From NCBI RefSeq assembly GCF_031979925.1, contig NZ_DALZFB010000006.1, forward strand, positions 62,001 through 126,000: DNA of 64,000 nucleotides, in the 5' to 3' direction. The notes under the pieces were generated by a model. That model was not told the origin of the DNA. It worked only from the letters and a program-made list of their open reading frames with translations, and did no database searches. The translations under genes were made by a program, and so were the position numbers. Within the stretch, counting starts at the first letter, position 1. The number at the start of each line of letters is the position of its first letter. This DNA is from Pseudescherichia sp031979925 (GTDB taxonomy: Bacteria > Pseudomonadota > Gammaproteobacteria > Enterobacterales > Enterobacteriaceae). Shown in pieces: positions 53,133 through 61,886 of the stretch.

Positions 53133-54047
53133 TCAGATGCCGACTTCCTGATCCGGTACCGGCGGTACCACCACGCTTTCACGCGGTGCATCCGGGTTTG
53201 GCGCAGGCTGGTTCATCAGCTTCGCCAGGATGCTCGCCAGCTTCAGGCGCAGCTCCGGACGACGCACGATCATATCGATCGCGCCTTTCTCGATCAGAAA
53301 CTCACTGCGCTGGAAGCCCGGCGGCAGTTTCTCACGTACGGTCTGCTCAATGACGCGCGGACCGGCAAAGCCGATAAGCGCTTTCGGCTCGGCGATGTTC
53401 AGGTCGCCCAGCATCGCAAAGCTTGCAGAGACGCCGCCCATGGTTGGGTCGGTCAGCACGGAGATGTACGGCAGACCACGCTCCTGCATTTTTGCCAGCG
53501 CAGCAGAGGTTTTCGCCATCTGCATCAGAGACATTAGCGCTTCCTGCATACGCGCGCCACCGGAGGCGGAGAAGCAGATCAGCGGGCAGTTATCTTCCAG
53601 CGCCTGCTCAACGGCACGCACAAACCGCGCGCCGACGACTGAGCCCATAGAGCCGCCCATAAAGGCAAACTCAAAGGCCGCTGCCACAACCGGCTGCTCG
53701 TGCAGGGTGCCTTTCATCACCACCAGCGCGTCTTTCTCGCCGGTCTCTTTCTGAGCCGTCGCCAGACGGTCTTTGTATTTTTTAGAGTCGCGGAACTTCA
53801 GCACATCTTTCGGCTCAAGCTCGCTGCCCAGCTCCACCATTGACCCTTCGTCCAGCAGGCTATGCAGGCGATTACGCGCTGACATACGCATGTGGTGGTC
53901 ACATTTCGGGCAGACCTCAAGGTTACGCTCCAGTTCGGCACGGTAAAGTACCTGACCGCAGCTGTCACATTTGGTCCACACGCCCTCAGGGATGCTTGCC
54001 TTGCGGGTGGGGGTAATATTGCTTTTAATTCGTTCAATCCAGCTCAT
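53133..54047 (-). CDS. accD: Acetyl-CoA carboxylase carboxyltransferase subunit beta
   Basis: 304 residues from the ATG at 54045-54047 (MSWIERIKSN), which has an AGAAAGG site. An ATG 11 codons upstream has no family support. It carries the zinc ribbon C27, C30, C46, C49 (KCDSC..CPKC) that also binds mRNA in E. coli, and a crotonase-like carboxyltransferase domain with SASGGARMQEALMSLMQM and GFAGPRVIEQTV. With AccA it transfers carboxyl from biotin to acetyl-CoA, the first step of fatty acid synthesis. Confidence 0.97.
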   Translation of the reverse strand: MSWIERIKSNITPTRKASIPEGVWTKCDSCGQVLYRAELERNLEVCPKCDHHMRMSARNRLHSLLDEGSMVELGSELEPKDVLKFRDSKKYKDRLATAQKETGEKDALVVMKGTLHEQPVVAAAFEFAFMGGSMGSVVGARFVRAVEQALEDNCPLICFSASGGARMQEALMSLMQMAKTSAALAKMQERGLPYISVLTDPTMGGVSASFAMLGDLNIAEPKALIGFAGPRVIEQTVREKLPPGFQRSEFLIEKGAIDMIVRRPELRLKLASILAKLMNQPAPNPDAPRESVVVPPVPDQEVGI

Positions 54048-54150
54048 TGATAACCTTTCTGCATGAACCTGGTAGCCCATAAATGGTGCACATTAAAACA
54101 TAACAGTCGGCAACTTGGGACAAAAAAGTGGTCGAACCGTTGCCGGGTTC

Positions 54151-54810
54151 CTATTTTGCCTGTCGTGAAGCCGCCCGTCGATGACGAATAATTTCGACCA
54201 CGCCTGGCAGGATAGAGAGCACGATAATCGCGACGATCATCAGCTTCAGATTCTCCTGCACCACCGGCAGATCGCCAAACAGGTAGCCTGCATAGGTGAA
54301 CAGCAGCACCCATAGCAGCGCGCCGATGACGTTGTAGGCCGCAAAGTGACGATAGGACATATGGCCCATTCCCGCCACAAATGGGGCGAATGTTCTGACG
54401 ATCGGCACAAATCGCGCCAGAATTATCGTCTTGCCGCCGTGCTTGTCGTAGAAGGCGTGAGTCTTATCGAGGTAGCTGCGACGGAAGATTCTGGAGTTGG
54501 GATTGCTGAAGAGCCGGTCGCCAAACAGGCGGCCAATGGTGTAGTTCACCGCATCGCCAAGGATCGCGGCGACAATCATCAGCATCACCATCATGTGCAC
54601 GTTGAGATCGTTGCTCGGCAGCGCGGAGAGCGCCCCGGCCACAAACAGCAGCGAGTCGCCCGGCAGGAAAGGCGTCACCACCAGCCCGGTCTCACAGAAT
54701 AAAATCAGGAACAGAATGGCGTAGATCCAGATACCGTATTCGGCCACCAGCTCCGCCAGATGCACGTCAATGTGCAGGATAAAGTCGATCAGAAAGTAGA
54801 TAAAATCCAT
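54151..54810 (-). CDS. dedA: DedA family membrane protein
   Basis: 219 residues with five or six hydrophobic segments. The family signature is present: the re-entrant motif ENGL-like PFLPGDSLLFVAG, and RFVPIVRTFAPFVAG with the conserved arginines. DedA-family proteins are needed for envelope integrity, and some members are flippases for undecaprenyl phosphate or phospholipids; this member's substrate is not known. It lies between truA and accD, as in E. coli. Confidence 0.95.
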   Translation of the reverse strand: MDFIYFLIDFILHIDVHLAELVAEYGIWIYAILFLILFCETGLVVTPFLPGDSLLFVAGALSALPSNDLNVHMMVMLMIVAAILGDAVNYTIGRLFGDRLFSNPNSRIFRRSYLDKTHAFYDKHGGKTIILARFVPIVRTFAPFVAGMGHMSYRHFAAYNVIGALLWVLLFTYAGYLFGDLPVVQENLKLMIVAIIVLSILPGVVEIIRHRRAASRQAK

Positions 54811-54835
54811 GTCATTAGCCTTTGTCTGTCTGCAT

Positions 54836-55648
54836 TTAGTCCGCTAAAAACAGCGGACCCATTGGCAACACGGGCAGTTCAAACCTGGCGGGATAGTCCA
54901 CCGCCACCAGGTATAGCCCTTCCGCTTTTGCCGTTGCTGCTGCAAGCCGACGATCCTTTGCCGCCAGCAGCTCTGCTATCCAGCTCTCCGGCTGGTTGTG
55001 GCTGCCTACTTCCATCAGGCTGCCGACAATATTCCTGACCATATGATGTACAAAGGCATTGGCTTTGATATCGACCACCACATATGCACCGTAACGGGTT
55101 ACGTTAATGTGCATCACGTTACGCCACGGCGTGCGCGACTGGCACTGCACCGCCCGAAACGAGGTAAAGTCATTCTCGCCAATCAGACACTGGGCTGCGC
55201 GGTGCATCCGCTCCGCATCCAGCGGCTGATGGTAGTGCGTTACGCCCTGGCCGAGTACCGCCGGACGCAACCGATGATTGTAGATGACGTAGCGGTAACG
55301 GCGAGCCGTGGCGCTAAAACGCGCATGAAAATCATCGGGCACATCTTTCACCCAGCGCACCGCAATGTCACCAGGTAAATTCGCATTTACACCTAACGTC
55401 CAGGCCGCCTCTTTACGCAGAGCGGTAGTCTCGAAATGCACCACCTGCCCTGTGCCGTGCACGCCCGCGTCGGTGCGGCCCGCGCAGAAAACCGAGATCG
55501 GCTCGTTGGCAACCTGAGAGAGCGCCTTCTCCAGCTTCTCCTGCACGCTGCGAACTTCGTTCTGCCGCTGCCAGCCGTAGTATTTACTGCCGTCGTACTC
55601 AATGCCCAGCGCGATCCGGTAGATCGGCTTCTCATGCACGTCAGACAT
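54836..55648 (-). CDS. truA: tRNA pseudouridine(38-40) synthase
   Basis: 270 residues. It isomerises uridines 38, 39 and 40 in the tRNA anticodon arm. The catalytic aspartate is D60 in CAGRTDAGVHGTGQV. Other motifs, ALGIEYDGSKYYGWQRQ at the N-terminus and HMVRNIVGSLMEVG, are typical. The ATG shares a base with the usg stop (TGATG), so usg and truA are translationally coupled. Confidence 0.97.
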   Translation of the reverse strand: MSDVHEKPIYRIALGIEYDGSKYYGWQRQNEVRSVQEKLEKALSQVANEPISVFCAGRTDAGVHGTGQVVHFETTALRKEAAWTLGVNANLPGDIAVRWVKDVPDDFHARFSATARRYRYVIYNHRLRPAVLGQGVTHYHQPLDAERMHRAAQCLIGENDFTSFRAVQCQSRTPWRNVMHINVTRYGAYVVVDIKANAFVHHMVRNIVGSLMEVGSHNQPESWIAELLAAKDRRLAAATAKAEGLYLVAVDYPARFELPVLPMGPLFLAD

Positions 55649-56661
55649 CAGTAAAGATACTCCTGGACCAGCTTCTCGGCGATCTTCACCGCCATCAGCG
55701 CGCCGCCGAAGCGCACGTTGTCCGCCACGGACCAGAACTGGATCTGCTCCGGCATACCGTAGTCGTTACGCACGCAGCCAACAGAGAGCTGAGCATTGCC
55801 GGAAGCGTCGCCCACTTGGGTCGGGAACTCACCGGCCTCGGAGAGAACGATATCTTCGCCACGGGCAAAGGCGTCGCGCGCCTCTTCCGCCGCCAGCGGA
55901 CGCAGGGCTTCAAAATTCACCATCTGTGCGTGGCCGTAGAAGACCGGTGACTGAACGCTACTGACGGAGACCATCAGCCCCTCGTCCTGGAGTACCTTCC
56001 GCACCTGATCAACGACGCGGCGCTCGTCAGGGACGCTGCCTTCGCCATCAACGCGCAGCGGCAGCATGTTGAACGCCAGCTGACGGCCAAAGTAGTCATC
56101 TTCGTCGACAGGAATACCGTTGAGCAGCTTGGCGCTCTGCCCGGCCAGCGCATCCACCGCCGCCTTGCCCTGTGCAGAGACTGACAGCAGATTCGTTACG
56201 GCGATGCGCGACAGGCCACCCTCTTCAATCAACGGCTTCAGCGCGGTCAGCAACTGGCTGGTGAGGCTGTCCGCGACGGCAATCACGTTGCGGTTGCGGT
56301 AGTCGGCCAGCACGAAGGGGTTAACGTCCGGCACGACCAGCGGCACGTCCGGCTCCAGCGCAAACAGGCCGCTGGCGTCGATCACCAGACAGCCTGAGTT
56401 GGTCGCCTCTTCAATATAGGTCGCTGAAGCTTCCGCGCCAGCCACGAAAAAGGCCAGCTGCGCCTGCGTCCAGTCAAACTCGGCGGCGTCCTGCACATAG
56501 ACAGTTTTACCGGCGTAGCGCAGGGCTTTACCGGCGCTCTCCTGACGGGCCAGGGCGTACAGGTCGCCTACCGGGAATTGACGTTCAGCAAGCGTTTCGA
56601 GCAGGGCTTCGCCGACAGCGCCGGTCGCGCCCAGGATGGCAATGTTCCAGCCTTCTGACAT
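55648..56661 (-). CDS. usg: USG-1 protein, aspartate-semialdehyde dehydrogenase homologue
   Basis: 337 residues, as in E. coli. The NADP loop GATGAVGEALLETL (residues 11-24) and the C-terminal dehydrogenase domain are retained. The active-site cysteine of aspartate-semialdehyde dehydrogenase (normally in an N-C-S/T-x-x-Q motif) is replaced: the corresponding stretch reads VADSLTSQL, with Ser where Cys is expected. E. coli Usg has the same change, so this is a family trait and the protein is unlikely to have ASD activity. Its role is unknown. It follows pdxB by 66 bp. Confidence 0.93.
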   Translation of the reverse strand: MSEGWNIAILGATGAVGEALLETLAERQFPVGDLYALARQESAGKALRYAGKTVYVQDAAEFDWTQAQLAFFVAGAEASATYIEEATNSGCLVIDASGLFALEPDVPLVVPDVNPFVLADYRNRNVIAVADSLTSQLLTALKPLIEEGGLSRIAVTNLLSVSAQGKAAVDALAGQSAKLLNGIPVDEDDYFGRQLAFNMLPLRVDGEGSVPDERRVVDQVRKVLQDEGLMVSVSSVQSPVFYGHAQMVNFEALRPLAAEEARDAFARGEDIVLSEAGEFPTQVGDASGNAQLSVGCVRNDYGMPEQIQFWSVADNVRFGGALMAVKIAEKLVQEYLY

Positions 56662-56727
56662 GGTGGTTTACTCCAGACAATAGCAGTACGCTCCCCGCCG
56701 TCTGGCGGAGAGCGAAAGAGAATGAGT

Positions 56728-57864
56728 TTAGTGCGTCGAGTGATAGACGGCGCTAAAGCCGAGCTTATGCAGCAGGCTTGCCGCCTCGGCGTCGTCACAC
56801 TGAATATAGAGCGACGACCACTCGCGGCGCTCAAGATAGTTTTTGCGCAGCTTATCAAATTCACCCGGGATGCCCGCCACTTTACGCAGGGGTGCATCGT
56901 CGCGGCGCACATCATACACCAAATGGGCCAGTCTTTTCAGCGTTGGCTGATCGAGAGGGCCATGCAGGGTAATGCGGCCAAATTCCGGCGCGGGCAGCAG
57001 GGTGTCGAGGGCCACCTGCTGGCGATGGCCGATAAACTCGCTGAAGGCTTCAAAGACCTGCGTAGTGCCGCGCGCCTTGCCCTCCAGGGTGTAACCCGCG
57101 ATGTGCGGCGTGCCAATATCAACGCGCTTGAGCAGCTCGACGTTGAGATCCGGCTCCGGCTCCCAGACATCCAGCACCACGCTGAGATCCTGCCCGGCCT
57201 CAAGACGCGCCAGCAACGCAGCGTTGTCAACCACTCTGCCCCGGCAGGCGTTGATCAGGATCGCGCCCGGCTTCAGGGCGCTGATCAGCGTCTCGTCAGC
57301 AAGGTGCAGGGTTTTATACGGCCCCTCTTTGAACAGCGGCGTATGGAAGGTGAGAATGTCGGCCTCGCGGACCAGCTCCTCCAGCGGACGAAAGTCCCCC
57401 GCGTCGCCCCGATCGGCACGCGGCGGATCGCACAGCAGGGTGCGCACGCCCCATGCTTCCAGCCGCGCCTGTAAACGCGACCCAACGTTGCCAACGCCGA
57501 CGATGCCCACGGTGCGATCTTTCAGCGTAAAGCCGTCGCGCTCGGCCAGCATCAACAGGGCGGAGAAGACATACTCCACTACCGCAATCGCGTTGCAGCC
57601 CGGAGCGGCCGAGAAACCAATCCCCGCCTCGCCCAGCCACTGCTGATCGACATGATCGGTTCCGGCGGTGGCCGTACCGACAAACTTAACGGCGGTCCCG
57701 CTGAGCAGCGATGCATTGACCTTAGTGACGGAACGCACCATTAATGCCTGCGCATCCGCCAGCGCCTCTACCGGGATCGGCCGGCCAGGAACGGGTTTAA
57801 CCTCGCCCAGACGGCTAAAGAGTTCGCGGGCATAAGGCATATTTTCATCGACGAGGATTTTCAC
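56728..57864 (-). CDS. pdxB: 4-phosphoerythronate dehydrogenase
   Basis: 378 residues from a GTG at 57862-57864 ((V/M)KILVDENMPYARELF), exactly the E. coli PdxB length. A longer reading from an upstream ATG adds 22 residues with no family match. It oxidises 4-phosphoerythronate in pyridoxal phosphate synthesis. The D-2-hydroxyacid dehydrogenase fold has the NAD loop GIVGVGNVGSRL. Catalytic Arg lies in INACRGRVVD, Glu in VWEPEP, and His in TPHIAGYTLEG. The C-terminal dimerisation domain (about 290-378) is present. Confidence 0.96.
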   Translation of the reverse strand: MKILVDENMPYARELFSRLGEVKPVPGRPIPVEALADAQALMVRSVTKVNASLLSGTAVKFVGTATAGTDHVDQQWLGEAGIGFSAAPGCNAIAVVEYVFSALLMLAERDGFTLKDRTVGIVGVGNVGSRLQARLEAWGVRTLLCDPPRADRGDAGDFRPLEELVREADILTFHTPLFKEGPYKTLHLADETLISALKPGAILINACRGRVVDNAALLARLEAGQDLSVVLDVWEPEPDLNVELLKRVDIGTPHIAGYTLEGKARGTTQVFEAFSEFIGHRQQVALDTLLPAPEFGRITLHGPLDQPTLKRLAHLVYDVRRDDAPLRKVAGIPGEFDKLRKNYLERREWSSLYIQCDDAEAASLLHKLGFSAVYHSTH

Positions 57865-57986
57865 GTTACGGTACCTGTATGAGAACGGGAGATAACGGCG
57901 CAAGTGTGCCATAATCTCGCCGCCAGGCATACCGACAATGCCGCAGACCGTTACGCGAGCCGCATACGTAAGAGATAAGGACAGAA

Positions 57987-58997
57987 ATGATGCAACCCAT
58001 TCAGGGTGCGCCGGCGCGCCCTCCCGGGCAAGAGCCGACTACCCCCACCACCGCCGCAGGCGACCAGCCCCTCTCTACTCAACAGCGCACGGTGCTGGAG
58101 AGGCTGATTACTCGTCTGGTGGCCCTGACGCATCAGCAGAGTGCCGAAGTCTGGGCCGGGGTGAAGCACGATCTGGGTTTAAAAAACGACGCACCGCTGC
58201 TCTCAAAGCACTTCCCTGCCGCCGAGCAGAGCCTGAGCCAGCGCCTGGAGAGTGCCGTCCAGAATAACGCTAACCGCCAGGTGCTTTCGCAGCTAACGGA
58301 GCTGCTGGGTCAGGGCAACAATCGCCAGGCGGTGAGCGACTTTATCCGCCATCAGTTTGGCCAGACGGCCCTCAGCCAGCTCTCTCCCGAGCAGCTCAAA
58401 ACCGTACTGGTGATGCTGCAGAAAGGCGAGCTGGCGATCCCGCAGCCCCAGCAGCGTCCGGCTACCGATCGCCCGATGCTCCCCGCCGAGCACAATACGC
58501 TCAACCAGGCGGTCACCCGGCTGGCCGCCGCCACGGGTGAATCCAGCAAGCTCATCTGGCAGTCGATGATTGAGCTTTCCGGCGTCAAGACCGGGGAGCC
58601 GATCCCGGCGAAGCAGTTTGCTCACCTGCTGACCTGGCTGCAGGCGCGCCAGACGTTAAGCACCCAGACGGCACCGACCCTGCATACGTTGCAGTCGGCT
58701 CTGAAGCAGCCCCTGGACGAGCACGAATGGCAGCGCGTTCAGGATTATGCCCAGCAGACCTGGCAGGTGACGCCGCAGACGGTGCTGACCACCGCCCAGG
58801 TACAGGATCTGCTCAACTACATCTTCCTGCGCCGCGCCGAGCGCAACGAGGCTCTGCTGGAGCCGCGCCATATCCAGCCGATCTATAACCCGCTGTTCGC
58901 GCCGGTGATGGAGTCGTTTCGCTCGCTCTCTGCCCGTCCGGGCCTGGTTGCTATCGCCCTGCTGGTGGTGCTGGCGCTTATCTGGCTGGTGATTTAA
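57987..58997 (+). CDS. flk: Flagella biosynthesis regulator Flk
   Basis: 336 residues. It is a mostly hydrophilic, glutamine-rich protein with a single C-terminal membrane helix (LVAIALLVVLALIWLVI). That topology matches Flk of E. coli and Salmonella, a tail-anchored protein that prevents premature secretion of the anti-sigma factor FlgM/late substrates before the hook is finished. The ribosome site is AAGGACAG with tandem ATGs. It is divergent from pdxB, as in E. coli. Its presence, with lrhA and a FliA-driven cheV, suggests a motile organism. Confidence 0.93.
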   Translation: MMQPIQGAPARPPGQEPTTPTTAAGDQPLSTQQRTVLERLITRLVALTHQQSAEVWAGVKHDLGLKNDAPLLSKHFPAAEQSLSQRLESAVQNNANRQVLSQLTELLGQGNNRQAVSDFIRHQFGQTALSQLSPEQLKTVLVMLQKGELAIPQPQQRPATDRPMLPAEHNTLNQAVTRLAAATGESSKLIWQSMIELSGVKTGEPIPAKQFAHLLTWLQARQTLSTQTAPTLHTLQSALKQPLDEHEWQRVQDYAQQTWQVTPQTVLTTAQVQDLLNYIFLRRAERNEALLEPRHIQPIYNPLFAPVMESFRSLSARPGLVAIALLVVLALIWLVI

Positions 58998-59079
58998 CGC
59001 TCTCCTGATGCAGATAACCGGGATAAGAACGCAATTCTCTATTAGGCTTTTTATCTGACCTGGTTAAGAGGAGAGAGCA

Positions 59080-60147
59080 ATGCGTAAAAAAGCATTGATA
59101 GTCGGTATCAGCGGCGTGATTGGTCGCGCCCTCGCAGAGAGACTACTGGAGGAGGGTTGGGAGGTGACTGGCCTGTCTCGCGGACGCGGCGACGTCCTGG
59201 CGGGCTGCACCAGCCTGACGGCGGATTTAACCGACGCGGCGGCAGTTAACGAGGCGCTGAAGTCGGTTAAACCCGATGCGCTCTTCTTTAGCGTCTGGGC
59301 CCGCCAGGAGAGTGAGAAAGAGAACATCCGCGTGAACGGCGCGATGGTGAAAAACGTCATTGAAGCGCTGGGTAACCGCCTGCACGGCGCGCACGTGGCG
59401 CTGGTGACCGGACTTAAGCACTACCTTGGCCCCTTTGAAGCCTACGGTAAAGGCGCGGTACCGGTGACCCCCTTCCGCGAAGAGCAGGGCCGCCAGCCGG
59501 TGGAGAACTTCTACTACGCCCAGGAGGACGAGCTTTTCGCCGGAGCGGAGAAGTATGGCTACCGCTGGAGCGTGCATCGTCCGCATACCATTGTCGGCTA
59601 TGCGCTGGGCAATGCCATGAACATGGGCCAGACGCTGGCGGTTTACGCCACTCTATGCCGGGAAAAAGGCTGGCCGTTTATCTTCCCAGGCTCTCCCGAG
59701 CAGTGGAACGGCGTGTCGGACGTGACCGATGCTGGCCTGCTGGCCGAGCAGCTGGAGTGGGCGGCCACCAGCCCGACGGCGGCTAACCAGGACTTCAACG
59801 CCGTTAACGGGGAGGTGTTCCGCTGGAACTGGCTGTGGCCGCGCCTCGCCGCGTATTTTGGTATTGAGGCCGCGCCCTACCCTGAAAAGATGATGCCGCT
59901 GGAGGGCCGGATGCTGGAGGCCGAGGCCGCATGGCGAACCATTGCCGCGCACTATCAGCTGCGCGAGGCAGACATCAACAAGCTGGTCTCCTGGTGGCAT
60001 ACCGATGCTGACCTGGGACGCCCGATGGAGGCCTTTACCGATATGAGTAAAAGCCGTAAGGCCGGGTTTATCGGCTATCGCAGCACGCTGGACTCCTTTA
60101 CCGGGCTGTTTGATCGCTTGAAAAAAGAGCGGATAATTCCGGAATAA
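59080..60147 (+). CDS. PRISE-like SDR oxidoreductase (progesterone 5-beta-reductase/iridoid synthase family)
   Basis: 355 residues of the atypical extended SDR class. The cofactor loop GISGVIGRALAE (residues 9-20) and SRGRGD suit NADPH. The two diagnostic PRISE active-site motifs are present: TGLKHYLGPFEAYGK with lysine 113, and NFYYAQED with the catalytic tyrosine near residue 146. Plant PRISE enzymes reduce activated enones such as progesterone or 8-oxogeranial. The bacterial substrate is unknown. It lies 82 bp after flk on the same strand, with an AGGAGAG site and a strong terminator. A 6-phospho-beta-glucosidase gene converges on it. In E. coli yfcJ occupies this place. Confidence 0.85.
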   Translation: MRKKALIVGISGVIGRALAERLLEEGWEVTGLSRGRGDVLAGCTSLTADLTDAAAVNEALKSVKPDALFFSVWARQESEKENIRVNGAMVKNVIEALGNRLHGAHVALVTGLKHYLGPFEAYGKGAVPVTPFREEQGRQPVENFYYAQEDELFAGAEKYGYRWSVHRPHTIVGYALGNAMNMGQTLAVYATLCREKGWPFIFPGSPEQWNGVSDVTDAGLLAEQLEWAATSPTAANQDFNAVNGEVFRWNWLWPRLAAYFGIEAAPYPEKMMPLEGRMLEAEAAWRTIAAHYQLREADINKLVSWWHTDADLGRPMEAFTDMSKSRKAGFIGYRSTLDSFTGLFDRLKKERIIPE

Positions 60148-60162
60148 TTTACCGGTACACAT

Positions 60163-60192
60163 GCCAGTCAGCGCAGCCGCTGACTGGCTTTT
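60163..60192 (+). terminator. Rho-independent terminator after the PRISE-like gene
   Basis: A perfect 11-bp stem GCCAGTCAGCG/CGCTGACTGGC with a 4-base loop, followed by four T. It lies between two converging genes. Confidence 0.88.
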
Positions 60193-60197
60193 CCCGA

Positions 60198-61628
60198 CTA
60201 CAGCTTCTCGCCGTTGCTTCTGATCACCTCTTTGTACCAGTCGAACGATTTTTTCTTGCTGCGCGCCAGCGTGCCGTGGCCCTCGTTGTCCTTATCGACG
60301 TAGATAAAGCCGTAGCGTTTTTTCATCTCACCGGTGCCCGCCGAGACCAGATCGATGCAGCCCCACGGCGTATAGCCCATTAGCTCAACGCCGTCCTCTT
60401 CCACCGCCTTCTTCATTTCGCGAATATGGTCGCCCAGGTAGGCGATGCGGTAGCTGTCGTCCACGGTGCCGTCCGCTTCCAGCTTGTCGATGGCACCAAA
60501 GCCGTTTTCGACAATAAACAGCGGTAGCTGATAGAGATCGTAGAAGTAGTTCAGCGAGTAGCGTAACCCCACCGGATCGATCTGCCAGCCCCAGTCGGAG
60601 GCTTTTACCCACGGGTTAGTGACCAGGCTTTTGGTCTCGTCATAGTCGAGGCGGGGGTTATCCTTCGTGGCTTTGGTGGCGAACGACATGTAGTAGCTAA
60701 AGCCAATGTAGTCGACGCAGCCGCGCTGCAGAATGCGCAGATCCTCTTCGGTCATATCGAGGTTGAACGCTTTCCGCGCAAAGTAGTTCAGGGTGTGTTT
60801 CGGGTAGTAGCCCCGGACGTGCACGTCGGCAAACCAGTAGCGGCGGTGCATGGCGTTGACCGACATCATCATGTCGTTGGGATCGCAGGTGAGCGGATAG
60901 ACCGGACACATGGCGATCATGCAGCCAATCTGGAACTCTGGGTTAATCGCGTGCCCGGCTTCCACCGCCAGCGCACTGGCCACCAGCTCATAGTGCGCGG
61001 CCTGATACATGATCTTCTCGCGATCCTCACCCGGCTTATAGTGCAGACCCGAGTTGGTGAACGGCGCAAAATCTTCATTGAAGTTAGCCTGGTTGTTGAT
61101 CTCGTTAAAGGTCATCCAGTACTTCACTTTCTTCTGGTAACGGGTAAAGACGGCGTTGGCAAAACGGACGAAAAACGCGATCGTCTGGCGGTTGCGCCAG
61201 CCGCCGTATTCGGTGACCAGGTGATAGGGCATCTCAAAGTGTGAGAGGGTGATCACCGGCTCAATGTTGTATTTTAGGCACTCGTCGAAGAGATCGTCAT
61301 AGAACTGCAGCCCGGCCTCGTTCGGCTCCAGCTCGTCGCCACGAGGGAAGATACGTGTCCAGGCAATGGAGGTGCGGAAGCATTTAAAGCCCATCTCCGC
61401 AAACAGCTTAATGTCCTGCGGGTAGCGATGGTAAAAGTCGATGCCTTCATGGTTGGGGTAGTATTTCCCCTCGATCACGCCTTCGGTAATCTCTCGCGGC
61501 ACGCCATGCCGGCCGGCGGTCATCACGTCCGCAACGCTGACGCCTTTGCCCCCCTCCTGCCAGCCGCCTTCCAGCTGATGCGCGGCGACCGCACCGCCCC
61601 AGAGAAAATCTGCTTTAAATCCAGGCAT
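60198..61628 (-). CDS. GH1 6-phospho-beta-glucosidase (BglA/AscB-like)
   Basis: 476 residues. It cleaves phosphorylated aryl-beta-glucosides or cellobiose-6-phosphate after PTS import. The acid/base is E176 in TFNEIN and the nucleophile E374 in IVENGFGA. The phosphate-recognition region before KKRYGFIYVDKD follows the BglA pattern. The N-terminus (FLWGGAVAAHQLEGGW) and the C-terminus (RSKKKSFDWYKEVIRSNGEKL) resemble E. coli BglA. No PTS permease gene is adjacent, so substrate entry must be encoded elsewhere. It converges on the PRISE-like gene. Confidence 0.92.
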   Translation of the reverse strand: MPGFKADFLWGGAVAAHQLEGGWQEGGKGVSVADVMTAGRHGVPREITEGVIEGKYYPNHEGIDFYHRYPQDIKLFAEMGFKCFRTSIAWTRIFPRGDELEPNEAGLQFYDDLFDECLKYNIEPVITLSHFEMPYHLVTEYGGWRNRQTIAFFVRFANAVFTRYQKKVKYWMTFNEINNQANFNEDFAPFTNSGLHYKPGEDREKIMYQAAHYELVASALAVEAGHAINPEFQIGCMIAMCPVYPLTCDPNDMMMSVNAMHRRYWFADVHVRGYYPKHTLNYFARKAFNLDMTEEDLRILQRGCVDYIGFSYYMSFATKATKDNPRLDYDETKSLVTNPWVKASDWGWQIDPVGLRYSLNYFYDLYQLPLFIVENGFGAIDKLEADGTVDDSYRIAYLGDHIREMKKAVEEDGVELMGYTPWGCIDLVSAGTGEMKKRYGFIYVDKDNEGHGTLARSKKKSFDWYKEVIRSNGEKL

Positions 61629-61728
61629 CTGTACCCTCCTCTTCGTTGGAATCTACTCGAGGATAGCAACCGATGCGGCAGATTGCCGGACGCGTGTCAC
61701 ATAATTGCCCGTGGCTCTGCACTGACAA

Positions 61729-61806
61729 GTAGGTCGGGTAAGGCGTAAGCCGCCACCCGACGTAGCGACATAAACGCCGGGCGGCGCAAGCTTGCCCGGC
61801 CTACGG
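61729..61806. repeat. BIME: two REP elements
   Basis: The first copy (about 61729-61762) reads GTCGGGTAAGGCGTAAGCCGCCACCCGAC. The second (about 61775-61806) reads GCCGGGCGGCGCAAGCTTGCCCGGC and ends CTACG. Both lie between the glucosidase start and the fabB terminator. Confidence 0.88.
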
Positions 61807-61840
61807 AGCCAGCCTTGCTGGAACCATGACCGTTAGCCAT

Positions 61841-61870
61841 AAAAAAAGGAGCCACGAGGCTCCTTTTTTA
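61841..61870. terminator. Terminator after fabB
   Basis: Stem AGGAGCC/GGCTCCT with loop ACGA, flanked by seven A on the left and six T on the right. It terminates the minus-strand fabB message and could act in both directions. Confidence 0.9.
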
Positions 61871-61886
61871 TGTTGCCGGAGGGCAA

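Noticed and set aside
57865..57930. 22-codon upstream extension of pdxB from an ATG
   Set aside because: The GTG at 57862-57864 gives exactly the known 378-residue protein; the extension is basic and unrelated to the family.
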